From Burkholderiales bacterium (GTDB lineage: Bacteria; Pseudomonadota; Gammaproteobacteria; Burkholderiales; SG8-41): DNA of 64,000 nt. The stretch lies in the NCBI GenBank assembly GCA_030833315.1, contig JAURHM010000006.1, forward strand, positions 1-64,000. The letters are read 5' to 3'. A program made the position numbers and the translations under genes. Shown in pieces: positions 30,369-39,171 of this stretch. Every line of letters starts with the position of its first letter. Position 1 is the stretch's first letter. Under the pieces are notes generated by a model. That model saw only the letters and a list, made by a program, of their open reading frames with translations, ran no database searches and had not been told where the DNA came from.

Positions 30369-31292
30369 TCAGAGCCCGTCGCCGATGTCCACGTTCTCGG
30401 ATTTGAGTTCGATGCCCGAAGCCTTGGCCTGCAGCAACAGCAGCTGCGAGAAGTCCTGATCATAGCCGTTTCCGATCAGGGTTTGCACCAGATCGCGGGT
30501 GACGCTGGTGGTCGGCATCGGTACGCCAAAAGTGCGGCCGGCGGCCAGACCCAGGTCGATGTCCTTGCGCAGCAGTTCCGGCGTGAAGGTGACATGGAAA
30601 TCGAGGTTCGAAATCGCCGGCGTCTTGTAAGCGGTGAACATCGAGCCCATCACGCTCTTGTTGAGGAAGTCGAGAAAAGCATGGCGCTGCATTCCGGCCT
30701 TTTCGGCAAGCACGGTGATTTCGCAAAGATTCTGGATCACCACACCGAGCATCACGTTGTGACAGATCTTGGCGATACGCGACAGTTCGCCGTCGCCGAC
30801 ATAGGACACGCCGCGGCCAATGGCCTCCAGATAGGGGCTGACCGCCTTGAAAGCATCTTCAGGACCCGACGCCACCACCGTCAGCTTGCCGGCCTTGATG
30901 ACCTTGGCATTGCCGGATACCGGCGCCGCCAGCATCTGGATGCCCTTCTCGCCCAGCTTGGCGCGGATTTCCGCGGACTCTTCCAGAGAGATCGAGGTGC
31001 TGTCGACGATCATCTTCGGCTTGCCGCCCTTGGACATCACGCCGTTCGGTCCGAACAGCACTTCCTTGACATCCTTGCCTGTCGACACCATCGTAAACAC
31101 GATGTCGCAGCCGGCGAGATCAGTCAGGTTGTCGGCGACCTTGGCGCCCGACTTGGCCAGCGGCTCCGCTTTGGATTTGGTACGGTTCCACACGGTGATG
31201 TCGCAACCGGCTTTCGCCAGACGCTCCGCCATCGCGTAACCCATGCGACCGATGCCGATCCAGCCGAGTTTATGTTGTTTCATGTTTGCCAT
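30369..31292 (-). CDS. NAD(P)-dependent oxidoreductase, 3-hydroxyisobutyrate dehydrogenase family
   Basis: 307 aa; LGWIGIGRMGYAMAERLAKAGCDITVWNRT, APVSGNAKVIKAGKLTVVASG, KICHNVMLGVVIQNLCEI. Confidence 0.9.
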   Translation of the reverse strand: MANMKQHKLGWIGIGRMGYAMAERLAKAGCDITVWNRTKSKAEPLAKSGAKVADNLTDLAGCDIVFTMVSTGKDVKEVLFGPNGVMSKGGKPKMIVDSTSISLEESAEIRAKLGEKGIQMLAAPVSGNAKVIKAGKLTVVASGPEDAFKAVSPYLEAIGRGVSYVGDGELSRIAKICHNVMLGVVIQNLCEITVLAEKAGMQRHAFLDFLNKSVMGSMFTAYKTPAISNLDFHVTFTPELLRKDIDLGLAAGRTFGVPMPTTSVTRDLVQTLIGNGYDQDFSQLLLLQAKASGIELKSENVDIGDGL

Positions 31293-31355
31293 TTTCTTAT
31301 TTCCTCGAAGATTTCAGATTCAATATGAATTCAATAATTCCATGTGACCCGTACA

Positions 31356-32603
31356 TCAGGATTCCAGCGCCTGTTCCCAGTTGCGCGTCTCGATCGCATT
31401 TTTGACCTCAGCGAGAAAAGCCGCGGAATAGGAACCATCGACCGCGCGATGGTCGAAACTCTGCGCGAGCACGCCGACCGGACGGATCGCAATCGAATCG
31501 CCGCCGTCGCTCTCGACCACCACCGGCTTTTTACGGATGCCGTCAGCGGACAGAATCGCCACCTGCGGCTGATTGATGATCGGCGCGGTGATCACGGTGC
31601 CGAAAGCGCCGTTATTGGTGATGGTGTAAGTGCCCTCGGTCATCTCATCCGGGCGCAGCTTGCCGGCGCGGGCGCGCTGAGCCAGATCATTGATCTCGCG
31701 CGCGATCTGCGGCAGCGATTTCGCCGGCACATCCTTAAGCACCGGCACCACCAGCCCGTCGAAGTTCAGATCGACGGCAATGCCGATATTGATCCGGCGA
31801 TGCAGCACGAGGCCGTCGCCCTGCAGGCTGGCGTTAAGCTTGGGAAACTTGCCCAGCGCAATCGACACCGCACGCACGATGAACGGCAGATAGGTCAGCG
31901 AAAAACCTTCACGCGCTTTCCATGCTGCGCCATGCAGCTTGCGCGCCTGATCGACACGCAGGAAATCGGCTTCGGCCACTTGCAAGACATGCGGCGCGGT
32001 CTGCCAGGACTTCGCGGTGTTTTCGGCGACACGCTTGCGGATGCCGTTGAAAGCCACCGTCTGTCCGGCCTGAACCGGTGCGGGTGCAGCAACAGCTGCC
32101 GGCGCAGATGCCGGACGCGAACCACGGCGTGCGATGAACTCCTTGACGTCTTCACGGGTAATGCGGCCGTCGCGGCCGGTACCGGTGATGTCCGACGGAT
32201 TCAGGCTGTGTTCGGCAACCAGACGGCGCACCACCGGCGACAGCCGGTCGGCCGCATTGACCCGCGGCCGGCCCGAAGGTGCCTGAGAAAGCACCGCTGC
32301 GGCAGCAGCAGGAGCAACACTGGCCACAGCGGGCGCAGCAGCCGCGGGTTTCGCAGCCGCCTTGGCGTCACCGGCTTCCCGGATGATCGCCAGCGTCGCA
32401 CCAACCTTGGCAGTCACGCCTTCAGCGACCACGATCTCGGCAACTATCCCCGCCACCGGCGACGGAATCTCGGTGCTGACTTTGTCGGTCTCGACATCGA
32501 ACAGCGTTTCGTCGGCCTTCACGGCATCGCCGACTTTTTTGTACCACTTGGTGACAACGCCCTCGGCGACGGTCTCGCCGAGCTGCGGCATGATGATGTT
32601 CAT
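31356..32603 (-). CDS. 2-oxoacid dehydrogenase E2 (dihydrolipoamide acyltransferase)
   Basis: 415 aa; lipoyl motif VETDKVSTEIPSPVAG, E3-binding-like VVRRLVAEHSLNPSDITGTGRDGRITREDVKEF, catalytic SFDHRAVDGSYSAAFL. Confidence 0.93.
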   Translation of the reverse strand: MNIIMPQLGETVAEGVVTKWYKKVGDAVKADETLFDVETDKVSTEIPSPVAGIVAEIVVAEGVTAKVGATLAIIREAGDAKAAAKPAAAAPAVASVAPAAAAAVLSQAPSGRPRVNAADRLSPVVRRLVAEHSLNPSDITGTGRDGRITREDVKEFIARRGSRPASAPAAVAAPAPVQAGQTVAFNGIRKRVAENTAKSWQTAPHVLQVAEADFLRVDQARKLHGAAWKAREGFSLTYLPFIVRAVSIALGKFPKLNASLQGDGLVLHRRINIGIAVDLNFDGLVVPVLKDVPAKSLPQIAREINDLAQRARAGKLRPDEMTEGTYTITNNGAFGTVITAPIINQPQVAILSADGIRKKPVVVESDGGDSIAIRPVGVLAQSFDHRAVDGSYSAAFLAEVKNAIETRNWEQALES

Positions 32604-32618
32604 CGTTTGCGCCCCCGC

Positions 32619-33596
32619 CTAGTCAATCTTTTCGCGGATTTCGCGCACGATGCGCTCCACCGACGGGATGGTGTTGTCTTCCAGCTGATCGGCTGAAGGC
32701 AGCGGGATATGCGGCGTGGTAATGCGGATGATCGGACCGTCGAGCTCCCAGAAACATTCATCGGCGATGATCGAGGCGATTTCCGCGCCCCAGCCGCAGA
32801 GCCGCGGATTCTCTTCCACCGTGACCAGACGACCGGTCAGCGCCACCTCGGCGAGGATGGTCGCGGTATCCAGCGGCACCAGCGAACGTACGTCGACCAC
32901 CGTACAGGAAATACCATGCTCCTTCTCGAGAATCTCCGCAGCCGCCAGTGCACGGTGCACCATCAGCGCCAGCGCGACAATCGTGCAGTCCTTGCCCCGG
33001 CGCAGCACACGTGCCTTGCCCAGTTCGTCAACATATTCGCCGTCGGGCACCTCGCCCTTCATCGGATACAGCGACTTCTGTTCGAAGATCAGCACCGGAT
33101 CATCGTCGCGCACTGCAGCGGCGATCAGGCCTTTGACGTCAGCGGGGAACGCCGGCGCCACGACCTTGATGCCGGGGATCATCATCGCCCAGTTTTCCAC
33201 CGATTGCGAGTGCTGCGCGCCGAAACGCGAGCCGGCGCCGTTAGCGGTGCGGATCACCAGCGGCATCTGCACCTGGCCGTTGGTCATGTAACGCGACTTC
33301 GCAATCTCGTTGGCCACGATGTCCCAGCACACCGCCAGAAAATCCGAGAACATGATTTCGGCAATTGGCCGCAGGCCGGTCATCGCCGCGCCCATGGCCG
33401 CACCGAGGATGGCCTGTTCCGAGATCGGCGTGTCACGCACGCGCATCGGACCGAATTTGTCGAGCAGGCCGACGGTGGCCTTGAACACGCCGCCGGCGGC
33501 GGCAATATCCTCTCCGAGGAAAACCACGCGCTCATCGCGCGCCATTTCCTGTGCGATACCCGCGGCGACCGCGTCGCGATAGGTCAGTTCCGCCAT
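32619..33596 (-). CDS. 2-oxoacid dehydrogenase E1 beta subunit
   Basis: 325 aa; TYRDAVAAGIAQEMARDERVVFLGEDIAAAGGVFKATVGLLDKFGPMRVRDTPISEQAILGAAMGAA. Confidence 0.93.
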   Translation of the reverse strand: MAELTYRDAVAAGIAQEMARDERVVFLGEDIAAAGGVFKATVGLLDKFGPMRVRDTPISEQAILGAAMGAAMTGLRPIAEIMFSDFLAVCWDIVANEIAKSRYMTNGQVQMPLVIRTANGAGSRFGAQHSQSVENWAMMIPGIKVVAPAFPADVKGLIAAAVRDDDPVLIFEQKSLYPMKGEVPDGEYVDELGKARVLRRGKDCTIVALALMVHRALAAAEILEKEHGISCTVVDVRSLVPLDTATILAEVALTGRLVTVEENPRLCGWGAEIASIIADECFWELDGPIIRITTPHIPLPSADQLEDNTIPSVERIVREIREKID

Positions 33597-34624
33597 GATG
33601 CACCTCCATCCGCCCAGACATGTTGATGGATGCCGTCCAGTGAAGGCGGCGGCGATGCCTTGGCGATTTCAGTGGCTTCGTTGACCTGTTGATTCACTTC
33701 GTCCTCAATGTCTTTCAGCGTGGCGTCGACAATGCCGAGGCCCAGCAGGCGTTCACGGTAAATTTTGATCGGGTCGCGCTCCAGCCACTTCTCCAACTCG
33801 CCCTCGGGGCGGTATTTCGCCGGATCGGCGCGCGAGTGTCCGGAATGGCGATAGGTCATGCACTCGATCAGCGCCGGACCGCCGCCCTTGCGTGCGCGGT
33901 CGATGTATTTGGTCGCCGTGCGATAGACCGCGTCGGCGTCGTTGCCGTCGACAACAATTTTTTCCAGGTTGTATGCCGAAGCACGATCCGCCGCGGGGTG
34001 TTCCACTGCGGTCACGGTGTGGATCGGCGTGTATTCCATATAGAGATTGTTTTCGCAAACAAAGATCACCGGCAGTTTCCAGATCACCGCGAAGTTCAGC
34101 GCCTCATGGAAAGCACCGATATTGGTGGTGCCGTCGCCGAAGAAACACACGGAAACCTGTTCGGTGCCGCGATACTGCGCGCTCCAGGCCGCACCCGCCG
34201 CCACCGGCAGATGCGCACCGATGATGGCGTAGGAACCCATCGCGCCCTTGGAGACATCGGTCAGGTGCATGGAGCCGCCCTTGCCGCCGAGGAGACCGCA
34301 TTCACGGCCCATCAGCTCGCCGAGCACGCCGCTCATCGAGGCGCCGCGCGCCAGAGTGTGCGCGTGTCCGCGATAGGTACAGAACGTGTAATCATCAGGT
34401 CGCATTGCCACGCCAAAGGCCGCAGCAATCGCCTCCTGTCCGAGCGACAGGTGGCTGGTGCCCTTGATCATGTTCTGCAGGAACAGATCGAAGGCGCGCT
34501 TTTCACAGAGCCGCAGCTCCAGTTGCATGCGGAACAGCTCGAGCCGGATATCGCGGCCGATGTCGTCTTCCGCCACGGCGGTTTTCTTGCTTTTCACTTT
34601 GGGTTCCTGTCCTTGAAAACTCAA
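33584..34624 (-). CDS. 2-oxoacid dehydrogenase E1 alpha subunit (TPP-dependent)
   Basis: 346 aa; SHLSLGQEAIAAAFGVAMRPDDYTFCTYRGHAHTLARG, CFFGDGTTNIGAFHEALNFAVIWKLPVIFVCENN (TPP motif). Confidence 0.93.
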   Translation of the reverse strand: MSFQGQEPKVKSKKTAVAEDDIGRDIRLELFRMQLELRLCEKRAFDLFLQNMIKGTSHLSLGQEAIAAAFGVAMRPDDYTFCTYRGHAHTLARGASMSGVLGELMGRECGLLGGKGGSMHLTDVSKGAMGSYAIIGAHLPVAAGAAWSAQYRGTEQVSVCFFGDGTTNIGAFHEALNFAVIWKLPVIFVCENNLYMEYTPIHTVTAVEHPAADRASAYNLEKIVVDGNDADAVYRTATKYIDRARKGGGPALIECMTYRHSGHSRADPAKYRPEGELEKWLERDPIKIYRERLLGLGIVDATLKDIEDEVNQQVNEATEIAKASPPPSLDGIHQHVWADGGASWRN

Positions 34625-35979
34625 TACTTGTTGGCGATCGGCAGTTCCTGCGCCGGGAACAGCGTGATGATCTTCGCGCCGGTCGGCGTCAGCACCACTT
34701 CTTCTTCTATACGCGCGGCGGAAACGCCATCCTTGGCCGGGCAGAAGGTTTCAACGGCGAACACCATTCCGGCCTTGAGCTCGTACGGATCCTTGAACGA
34801 ATTCAGACGCGAGATCAACGGACGCTCATGCAGGCCAAGACCCAGGCCGTGACAGAAGTTCAGGCCGAAGGCCGCCATCTCGGTTTCAAACCCGATCTCG
34901 GTGCACTTGGGGAAAGCCTTGGCCACAGCCTCGGTGGAGACGCCCGGCTTCAACATCGCAATGGCGTCATCCATCCACTTGCGCGCCCGCTTGTAGGCAT
35001 CATGCTGCGCCGGCGTGGCGCTGCCCACGGTGAAGGTGCGGTAGTAGCAGGTCTTATAGCCCATGTACGAGTGAATCAGGTCGAAATAGGCCTGGTCACC
35101 CGGACGGATCAGCCGGTCGGTGAAGTTGTGCGGATGCGGACTGCAGCGTTCTCCGGCAATCGCGTTGACGGCTTCCACGCAGTCCGAACCCATTTCATAA
35201 AAACGCTTGGCCGCCATCGCGACCACTTCGTTTTCGCGGATGCCCGGCTTCAGGGCTTCGAAAATATCCTGATACACGCCGTCGCCCATCGCCGCTGCAG
35301 TATTGAGGAGAGTGATTTCGTCGTAGCTCTTGATCTCGCGCGCATCGAGCATCACCTGCTGGCCGTCCATCACTTTAAGGCCCAGCTTCTGCAACGCAAA
35401 CAGAAAAGGCGGCTCAACGACGTCGATGCCGATCGGCATGTCGGCGACGCCCTCCTGTTTGAGGATGTCGTAAATCTCTTTCGCCGCGGCTTCGAACAGG
35501 CCGACCTTCGGCGACACCGCGCCGCGTAGTCCCGCCAACCCCGGAATGTTGTGGTTCTTCGGCAGCCACGGCGCGTACAGTTTGTGATGGCGCACAGCGG
35601 AACCGAAGTCCCAGACCCAGGGCTCGCCGTTGCCGGTCAGCAGACACCAGCGCGTGAGTTTGTCGCGTGCCCATTCGCCGATCACCGTACTCGAGATGTA
35701 ACGCATATTGATCTGATCGAACACCAGCAGCGCACCCAGCTTGGATTTTTTCAGCGCATTGCGCGTGCGTGCGAGGCGGTATTCATGCAGGCGCTGGAAA
35801 TTGACGCGTTCTTCAAAGTCGACCTGCATGCGGCCCGGGGCCTGCAGCGGACGCTCCCAGCGATGACCCGGATCGGCCGGATCAAACAGCACATCTGGTG
35901 CTGACGACACGCCCTTGTCCGGGTTGATGCTGGCGGTCTTGATGAGTTTCGGCTCGACCGGTTTTTTCTTCCGCGCCAT
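34621..35979 (-). CDS. M24 (creatinase/DddP-fold) protein, one metal-binding Asp position altered
   Basis: 452 aa; FDLIHSYMGYKTCYYRTF, FCHGLGLGLHERPLISR, VFAVETFCPAKDGVSAARIEEEVVLT; stop overlaps E1alpha start (4 bp). Confidence 0.85.
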   Translation of the reverse strand: MARKKKPVEPKLIKTASINPDKGVSSAPDVLFDPADPGHRWERPLQAPGRMQVDFEERVNFQRLHEYRLARTRNALKKSKLGALLVFDQINMRYISSTVIGEWARDKLTRWCLLTGNGEPWVWDFGSAVRHHKLYAPWLPKNHNIPGLAGLRGAVSPKVGLFEAAAKEIYDILKQEGVADMPIGIDVVEPPFLFALQKLGLKVMDGQQVMLDAREIKSYDEITLLNTAAAMGDGVYQDIFEALKPGIRENEVVAMAAKRFYEMGSDCVEAVNAIAGERCSPHPHNFTDRLIRPGDQAYFDLIHSYMGYKTCYYRTFTVGSATPAQHDAYKRARKWMDDAIAMLKPGVSTEAVAKAFPKCTEIGFETEMAAFGLNFCHGLGLGLHERPLISRLNSFKDPYELKAGMVFAVETFCPAKDGVSAARIEEEVVLTPTGAKIITLFPAQELPIANKY

Positions 35980-36032
35980 TAATATTTCTCCAGTATAAAC
36001 AAATACTTATAAATTAACGCTGTGGCCGTACC

Positions 36033-37010
36033 TCAGTCCGCCTTGATGCCGGCGGCCCGGATGATCGGCGTCCATTTTGCCAATTCGCTTTTGACATAGG
36101 CCTGCAGTTCTTCCGGCGTTGTCGGTGAGGCCACTGCACCACGCTGCAACAGGGAAGCCTTGACCTCCTCCGTACTCAGGATGCCGGTGATTTCCTTGTG
36201 CAGCTTGGCAACGATGGGCTTCGGCACTTTCGCCGTGGTGAACAGCCCGAACCACAGTTCGGCTTCCATGCCGGCAATGCCGGCCTCGATCGTGCTGGGA
36301 ATGTCCGGCGCGCCGGGGAAACGCTCCTTGCCCGATACCGCCAAAGCACGCACCTTGCCGGTCTTCAACTGCGCATAAGCGGTGACCGGCGACAGGAAGG
36401 AAATCTGCGTTTCGCCGGAGAGAATGGAGGTCAACGCGAAGCCCGCGCTTTTGTACGGAATGTGCTGCACATCGACCTTGGCAACCTGCTTGAACAGTTC
36501 ACCGGTGAGATGGCTGACCGTACCGTTGCCGGCCGATGCGTAACTGAGATTACGCTGCTTGGACAACGCCACCAGTTCCGGAATGTTTTTCGCCGGCACC
36601 GAAGGGTGGACGACCAGCACAGTGACGCCGGTCGCCGTGCGGGTGATCGGCGAAAAATCCTTCAGCGGGTCGTAAGGCAGGTTCTTGTACAGCGACACCG
36701 CACTGACCATCGGGCCGGCATGGCCCATGATCAGCGAATAACCGTCAGGCGTAGCCTTCGCCACCACTTCCGCCGCCAGCGTGCCGCCGGCACCGGCGCG
36801 ATTGTCGACCACCACCGCCTGGCCCCAGCGTTCAGTCAGCTTCTGGCCGATGTAACGTGACAGGTAATCCGCCGTGCTGCCCGCGCCCTGGCCCATGATG
36901 CGTATCGGTTTTGACGGGAACTTGTCTGCCGATTCCGCCGCAACCACCGGTCCGGCGATCAGAGCCGCGCCCATCACCATGCCGCTTAATGCGTATCCGA
37001 TTTTTCTCAT
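36033..37010 (-). CDS. Bug/TctC family substrate-binding protein
   Basis: FPSKPIRIMGQGAGSTADYLSRYIGQKLTERWGQAVVVDNRAGAGGTLAAEVVAKATPDGY; likely start MRKIGYALSGMVMG at 37010. Confidence 0.92.
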   Translation of the reverse strand: MRKIGYALSGMVMGAALIAGPVVAAESADKFPSKPIRIMGQGAGSTADYLSRYIGQKLTERWGQAVVVDNRAGAGGTLAAEVVAKATPDGYSLIMGHAGPMVSAVSLYKNLPYDPLKDFSPITRTATGVTVLVVHPSVPAKNIPELVALSKQRNLSYASAGNGTVSHLTGELFKQVAKVDVQHIPYKSAGFALTSILSGETQISFLSPVTAYAQLKTGKVRALAVSGKERFPGAPDIPSTIEAGIAGMEAELWFGLFTTAKVPKPIVAKLHKEITGILSTEEVKASLLQRGAVASPTTPEELQAYVKSELAKWTPIIRAAGIKAD

Positions 37011-37059
37011 GTGACACCTCCGTGGATTTGGTATTGGTAAGAACTTGTTATGAACGAAA

Positions 37060-37959
37060 TCAGTTGCCGGCGCGCTGCTGATACGACAGATCCATGTATT
37101 TGCCCGGCTCACCCTTGGGCACGGACAGCCCTTCGGCCTGCCAGTAAACATCGATGACCTGGCGCAGGCCCGACGCATCGATCGCCGGCAGCGGACGCGC
37201 GACGAAGGCATCAAAAGCTTTGTTCGCCAGTTCCGGCGCAATCTTCAGGCGCTCGGGCAGCAGCTTGATTGCTTCGGCCTTGTTCGCGGGATCTTTCAGC
37301 CAGCGGCAGGCATTGCGGAAAGCGCGGATAAAAGCCACCAGACGGTCACCGTTCAGGCTCGCCCAGGAACGGCGTGCTGCGGCAATCGAGCCGGGATATT
37401 CGGGGAAAAACTGCATGGTCGTGCCGAGCGAAGCGAAACCTGCAGCAAACAGATTGCGATCAAAGGGCGGATTGAGCCAGCTCGCCACACACTGACCCGA
37501 CTGCAGCGCATCGAAGCGCTCCTGCGAACCGCCGATTTCGATAAAGCGGTAATCGGTTTTGGCCAGACCGTTTTCGGCGAGCAGCTTACGCAGCAGCAGC
37601 GCATATCCGGTATTCGCACCGTCGACGGCAATGTCACGGCCTTTCAGATCGGCGATGGCCTTGATGCCGGGTGCCACCACCAGCGACAGCTCCGGCGCAT
37701 GGCCCTGCGCCATCACGATGCACAGGTCGCTGCCGGTTTCGACGGCGCGCACCACGTGGTCGGACTGCTGGAAACCGATGTCGTAACCGCCGCTGCGCAT
37801 CTGCTCCAGCTGGTGGTTCGAAGAGCCGGTCAGCGTGACATCAACCGCAACGCCTTCCTGCTCAAACAGTTTGCGGCCCTGGGCCACATATAGAGGCCAG
37901 GCATTGACCCCTTCGGAAATGATTGCCAGTTTGACCGGCGTTGCAGCGGCTGCGGACAT
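37060..37959 (-). CDS. ABC transporter substrate-binding protein (NMT1/SsuA-like)
   Basis: 299 aa; VKLAIISEGVNAWPLYVAQGRKLFEQEGVAVDVTLTGSSNHQLEQMRSGGYDIGFQQSDHVV. Confidence 0.85.
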   Translation of the reverse strand: MSAAAATPVKLAIISEGVNAWPLYVAQGRKLFEQEGVAVDVTLTGSSNHQLEQMRSGGYDIGFQQSDHVVRAVETGSDLCIVMAQGHAPELSLVVAPGIKAIADLKGRDIAVDGANTGYALLLRKLLAENGLAKTDYRFIEIGGSQERFDALQSGQCVASWLNPPFDRNLFAAGFASLGTTMQFFPEYPGSIAAARRSWASLNGDRLVAFIRAFRNACRWLKDPANKAEAIKLLPERLKIAPELANKAFDAFVARPLPAIDASGLRQVIDVYWQAEGLSVPKGEPGKYMDLSYQQRAGN

Positions 37960-38101
37960 GACTCCTCGCGGATTTTCTTGGAATGGTTACGTATTGTCGT
38001 TGATCAACAGCGGTCGTTGATCAAAAGCGGTCGTTGCTTGCGGCGTCCAGACCACGGTCCGTAGCCGCAAAACAGCGGTGACAGCGCCCGAAACTCTAGA
38101 C

Positions 38102-38114
38102 TTGGTTCAACCAA
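38102..38114. promoter_or_regulatory. FadR/GntR-type palindrome TTGGTTCAACCAA
   Basis: Matches the TGGT-N3-ACCA half-site logic known for FadR-subfamily GntR regulators; lies in the divergent region beside a GntR gene. Confidence 0.55.
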
Positions 38115-38135
38115 TAGTCAATGATTGAGCCAAAT

Positions 38136-38154
38136 TGGTTGTTTAATTCAACCA
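38136..38154. promoter_or_regulatory. Second inverted repeat TGGTTG-tttaatt-CAACCA
   Basis: Direct reading; same half-site as 38102-38114 with 7 nt spacer. Confidence 0.4.
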
Positions 38155-38252
38155 GCGCCTTTTCCCTATATGACGCATTGCACAAGAGAGAAAACCCGCC
38201 TTGGCCGGATTGGTGTGCGCATATGATGGTTGCAAATTGGGCGGATTTCACG

Positions 38253-38274
38253 AACCAATTGACCTGAATTGGTT
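38253..38274. promoter_or_regulatory. Third inverted repeat AACCAATT-gacctg-AATTGGTT upstream of the GntR gene
   Basis: Perfect 8-bp arms, 6 nt spacer, 35 bp upstream of predicted GntR start. Confidence 0.5.
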
Positions 38275-38308
38275 TAAAGCGGCACAATCCGCCGCAACCG
38301 GAAAAACC

Positions 38309-39013
38309 ATGACCACGATCCGCCGCTCCGAAACCGATCACCACCGCCGCAGCAGCAAGCGCGACGGCGTACAGGAAATCCGCGCCTTCCTGCTGGAGAC
38401 AGTCGCCCAGGGCGCACTGGGGCCCGGCGGCAAACTGCCGACTGAACGCGAACTGGCGACGCGTTTTGCGCTACCGCGAAATACCGTGCGCAAGACGCTG
38501 TCGCAGCTGGAAGCCGAAGGCGCGATCACCCGCCATGTCGGCCGCGGCACCTTTCTCGCCGACATCGGCGGCTTCCCTGCTGACAGCATCACCCACACCA
38601 GTCCTGCCGAACTGATGGAAGCGCGGATGCGCCTGGAACCGACGATGGCGGAATTGATTGTCATCAATGCCACGCCCGCCGATTTCGAACGCATGGAAAC
38701 CTGCCTCGACCGTGCCGAAAGCGGCGCCTCCCTCGATGACTTCGAAGTCTGGGACGCGGCGCTGCACCAGGCTCTGGCCGCCGCCACGCACAACCGTTTC
38801 ATGATCCGCGTCTTCGACATGGCCACCGCCGTCCGTCACCAGACCGAATGGGGCAAGCTGAAAGACCGCGTGGTGACCGCCGAACGGCGGCTGAAATACC
38901 AGCAGGAACACCGCGCCATCGTCGAGGCCTTGAAAGCACGCGACGCCGACCGTGCACGCGCCGCGATCCTCACCCATCTGCAACACGCCCGCCGCAACCT
39001 CTTCGGCTTTTAG
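38309..39013 (+). CDS. GntR family (FadR subfamily) transcriptional regulator
   Basis: Likely ATG 38309; PGGKLPTERELATRFALPRNTVRKTLSQLEAEGAITRHVGRGTFL wHTH and FCD-like C-terminal helical domain. Confidence 0.9.
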   Translation: MTTIRRSETDHHRRSSKRDGVQEIRAFLLETVAQGALGPGGKLPTERELATRFALPRNTVRKTLSQLEAEGAITRHVGRGTFLADIGGFPADSITHTSPAELMEARMRLEPTMAELIVINATPADFERMETCLDRAESGASLDDFEVWDAALHQALAAATHNRFMIRVFDMATAVRHQTEWGKLKDRVVTAERRLKYQQEHRAIVEALKARDADRARAAILTHLQHARRNLFGF

Positions 39014-39171
39014 GTGCCCCGAATAACCTGCTGCGCGGCGCAATTGCAGCGTCGCCCGGTGCTCGAAGTCTCGCCTATCCACATGATATGTCTCGACTCC
39101 TGCGCGCCGTGCTGCTTGCGCTTGCACCGCTCGCTACGGTGCTTCAGGGCACCTCGGGGTAAACTGTCTTA

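Noticed and set aside
31344-32696. 450-aa plus-strand ORF
   Set aside because: Antisense to the E2 gene with well-supported lipoyl and catalytic motifs.
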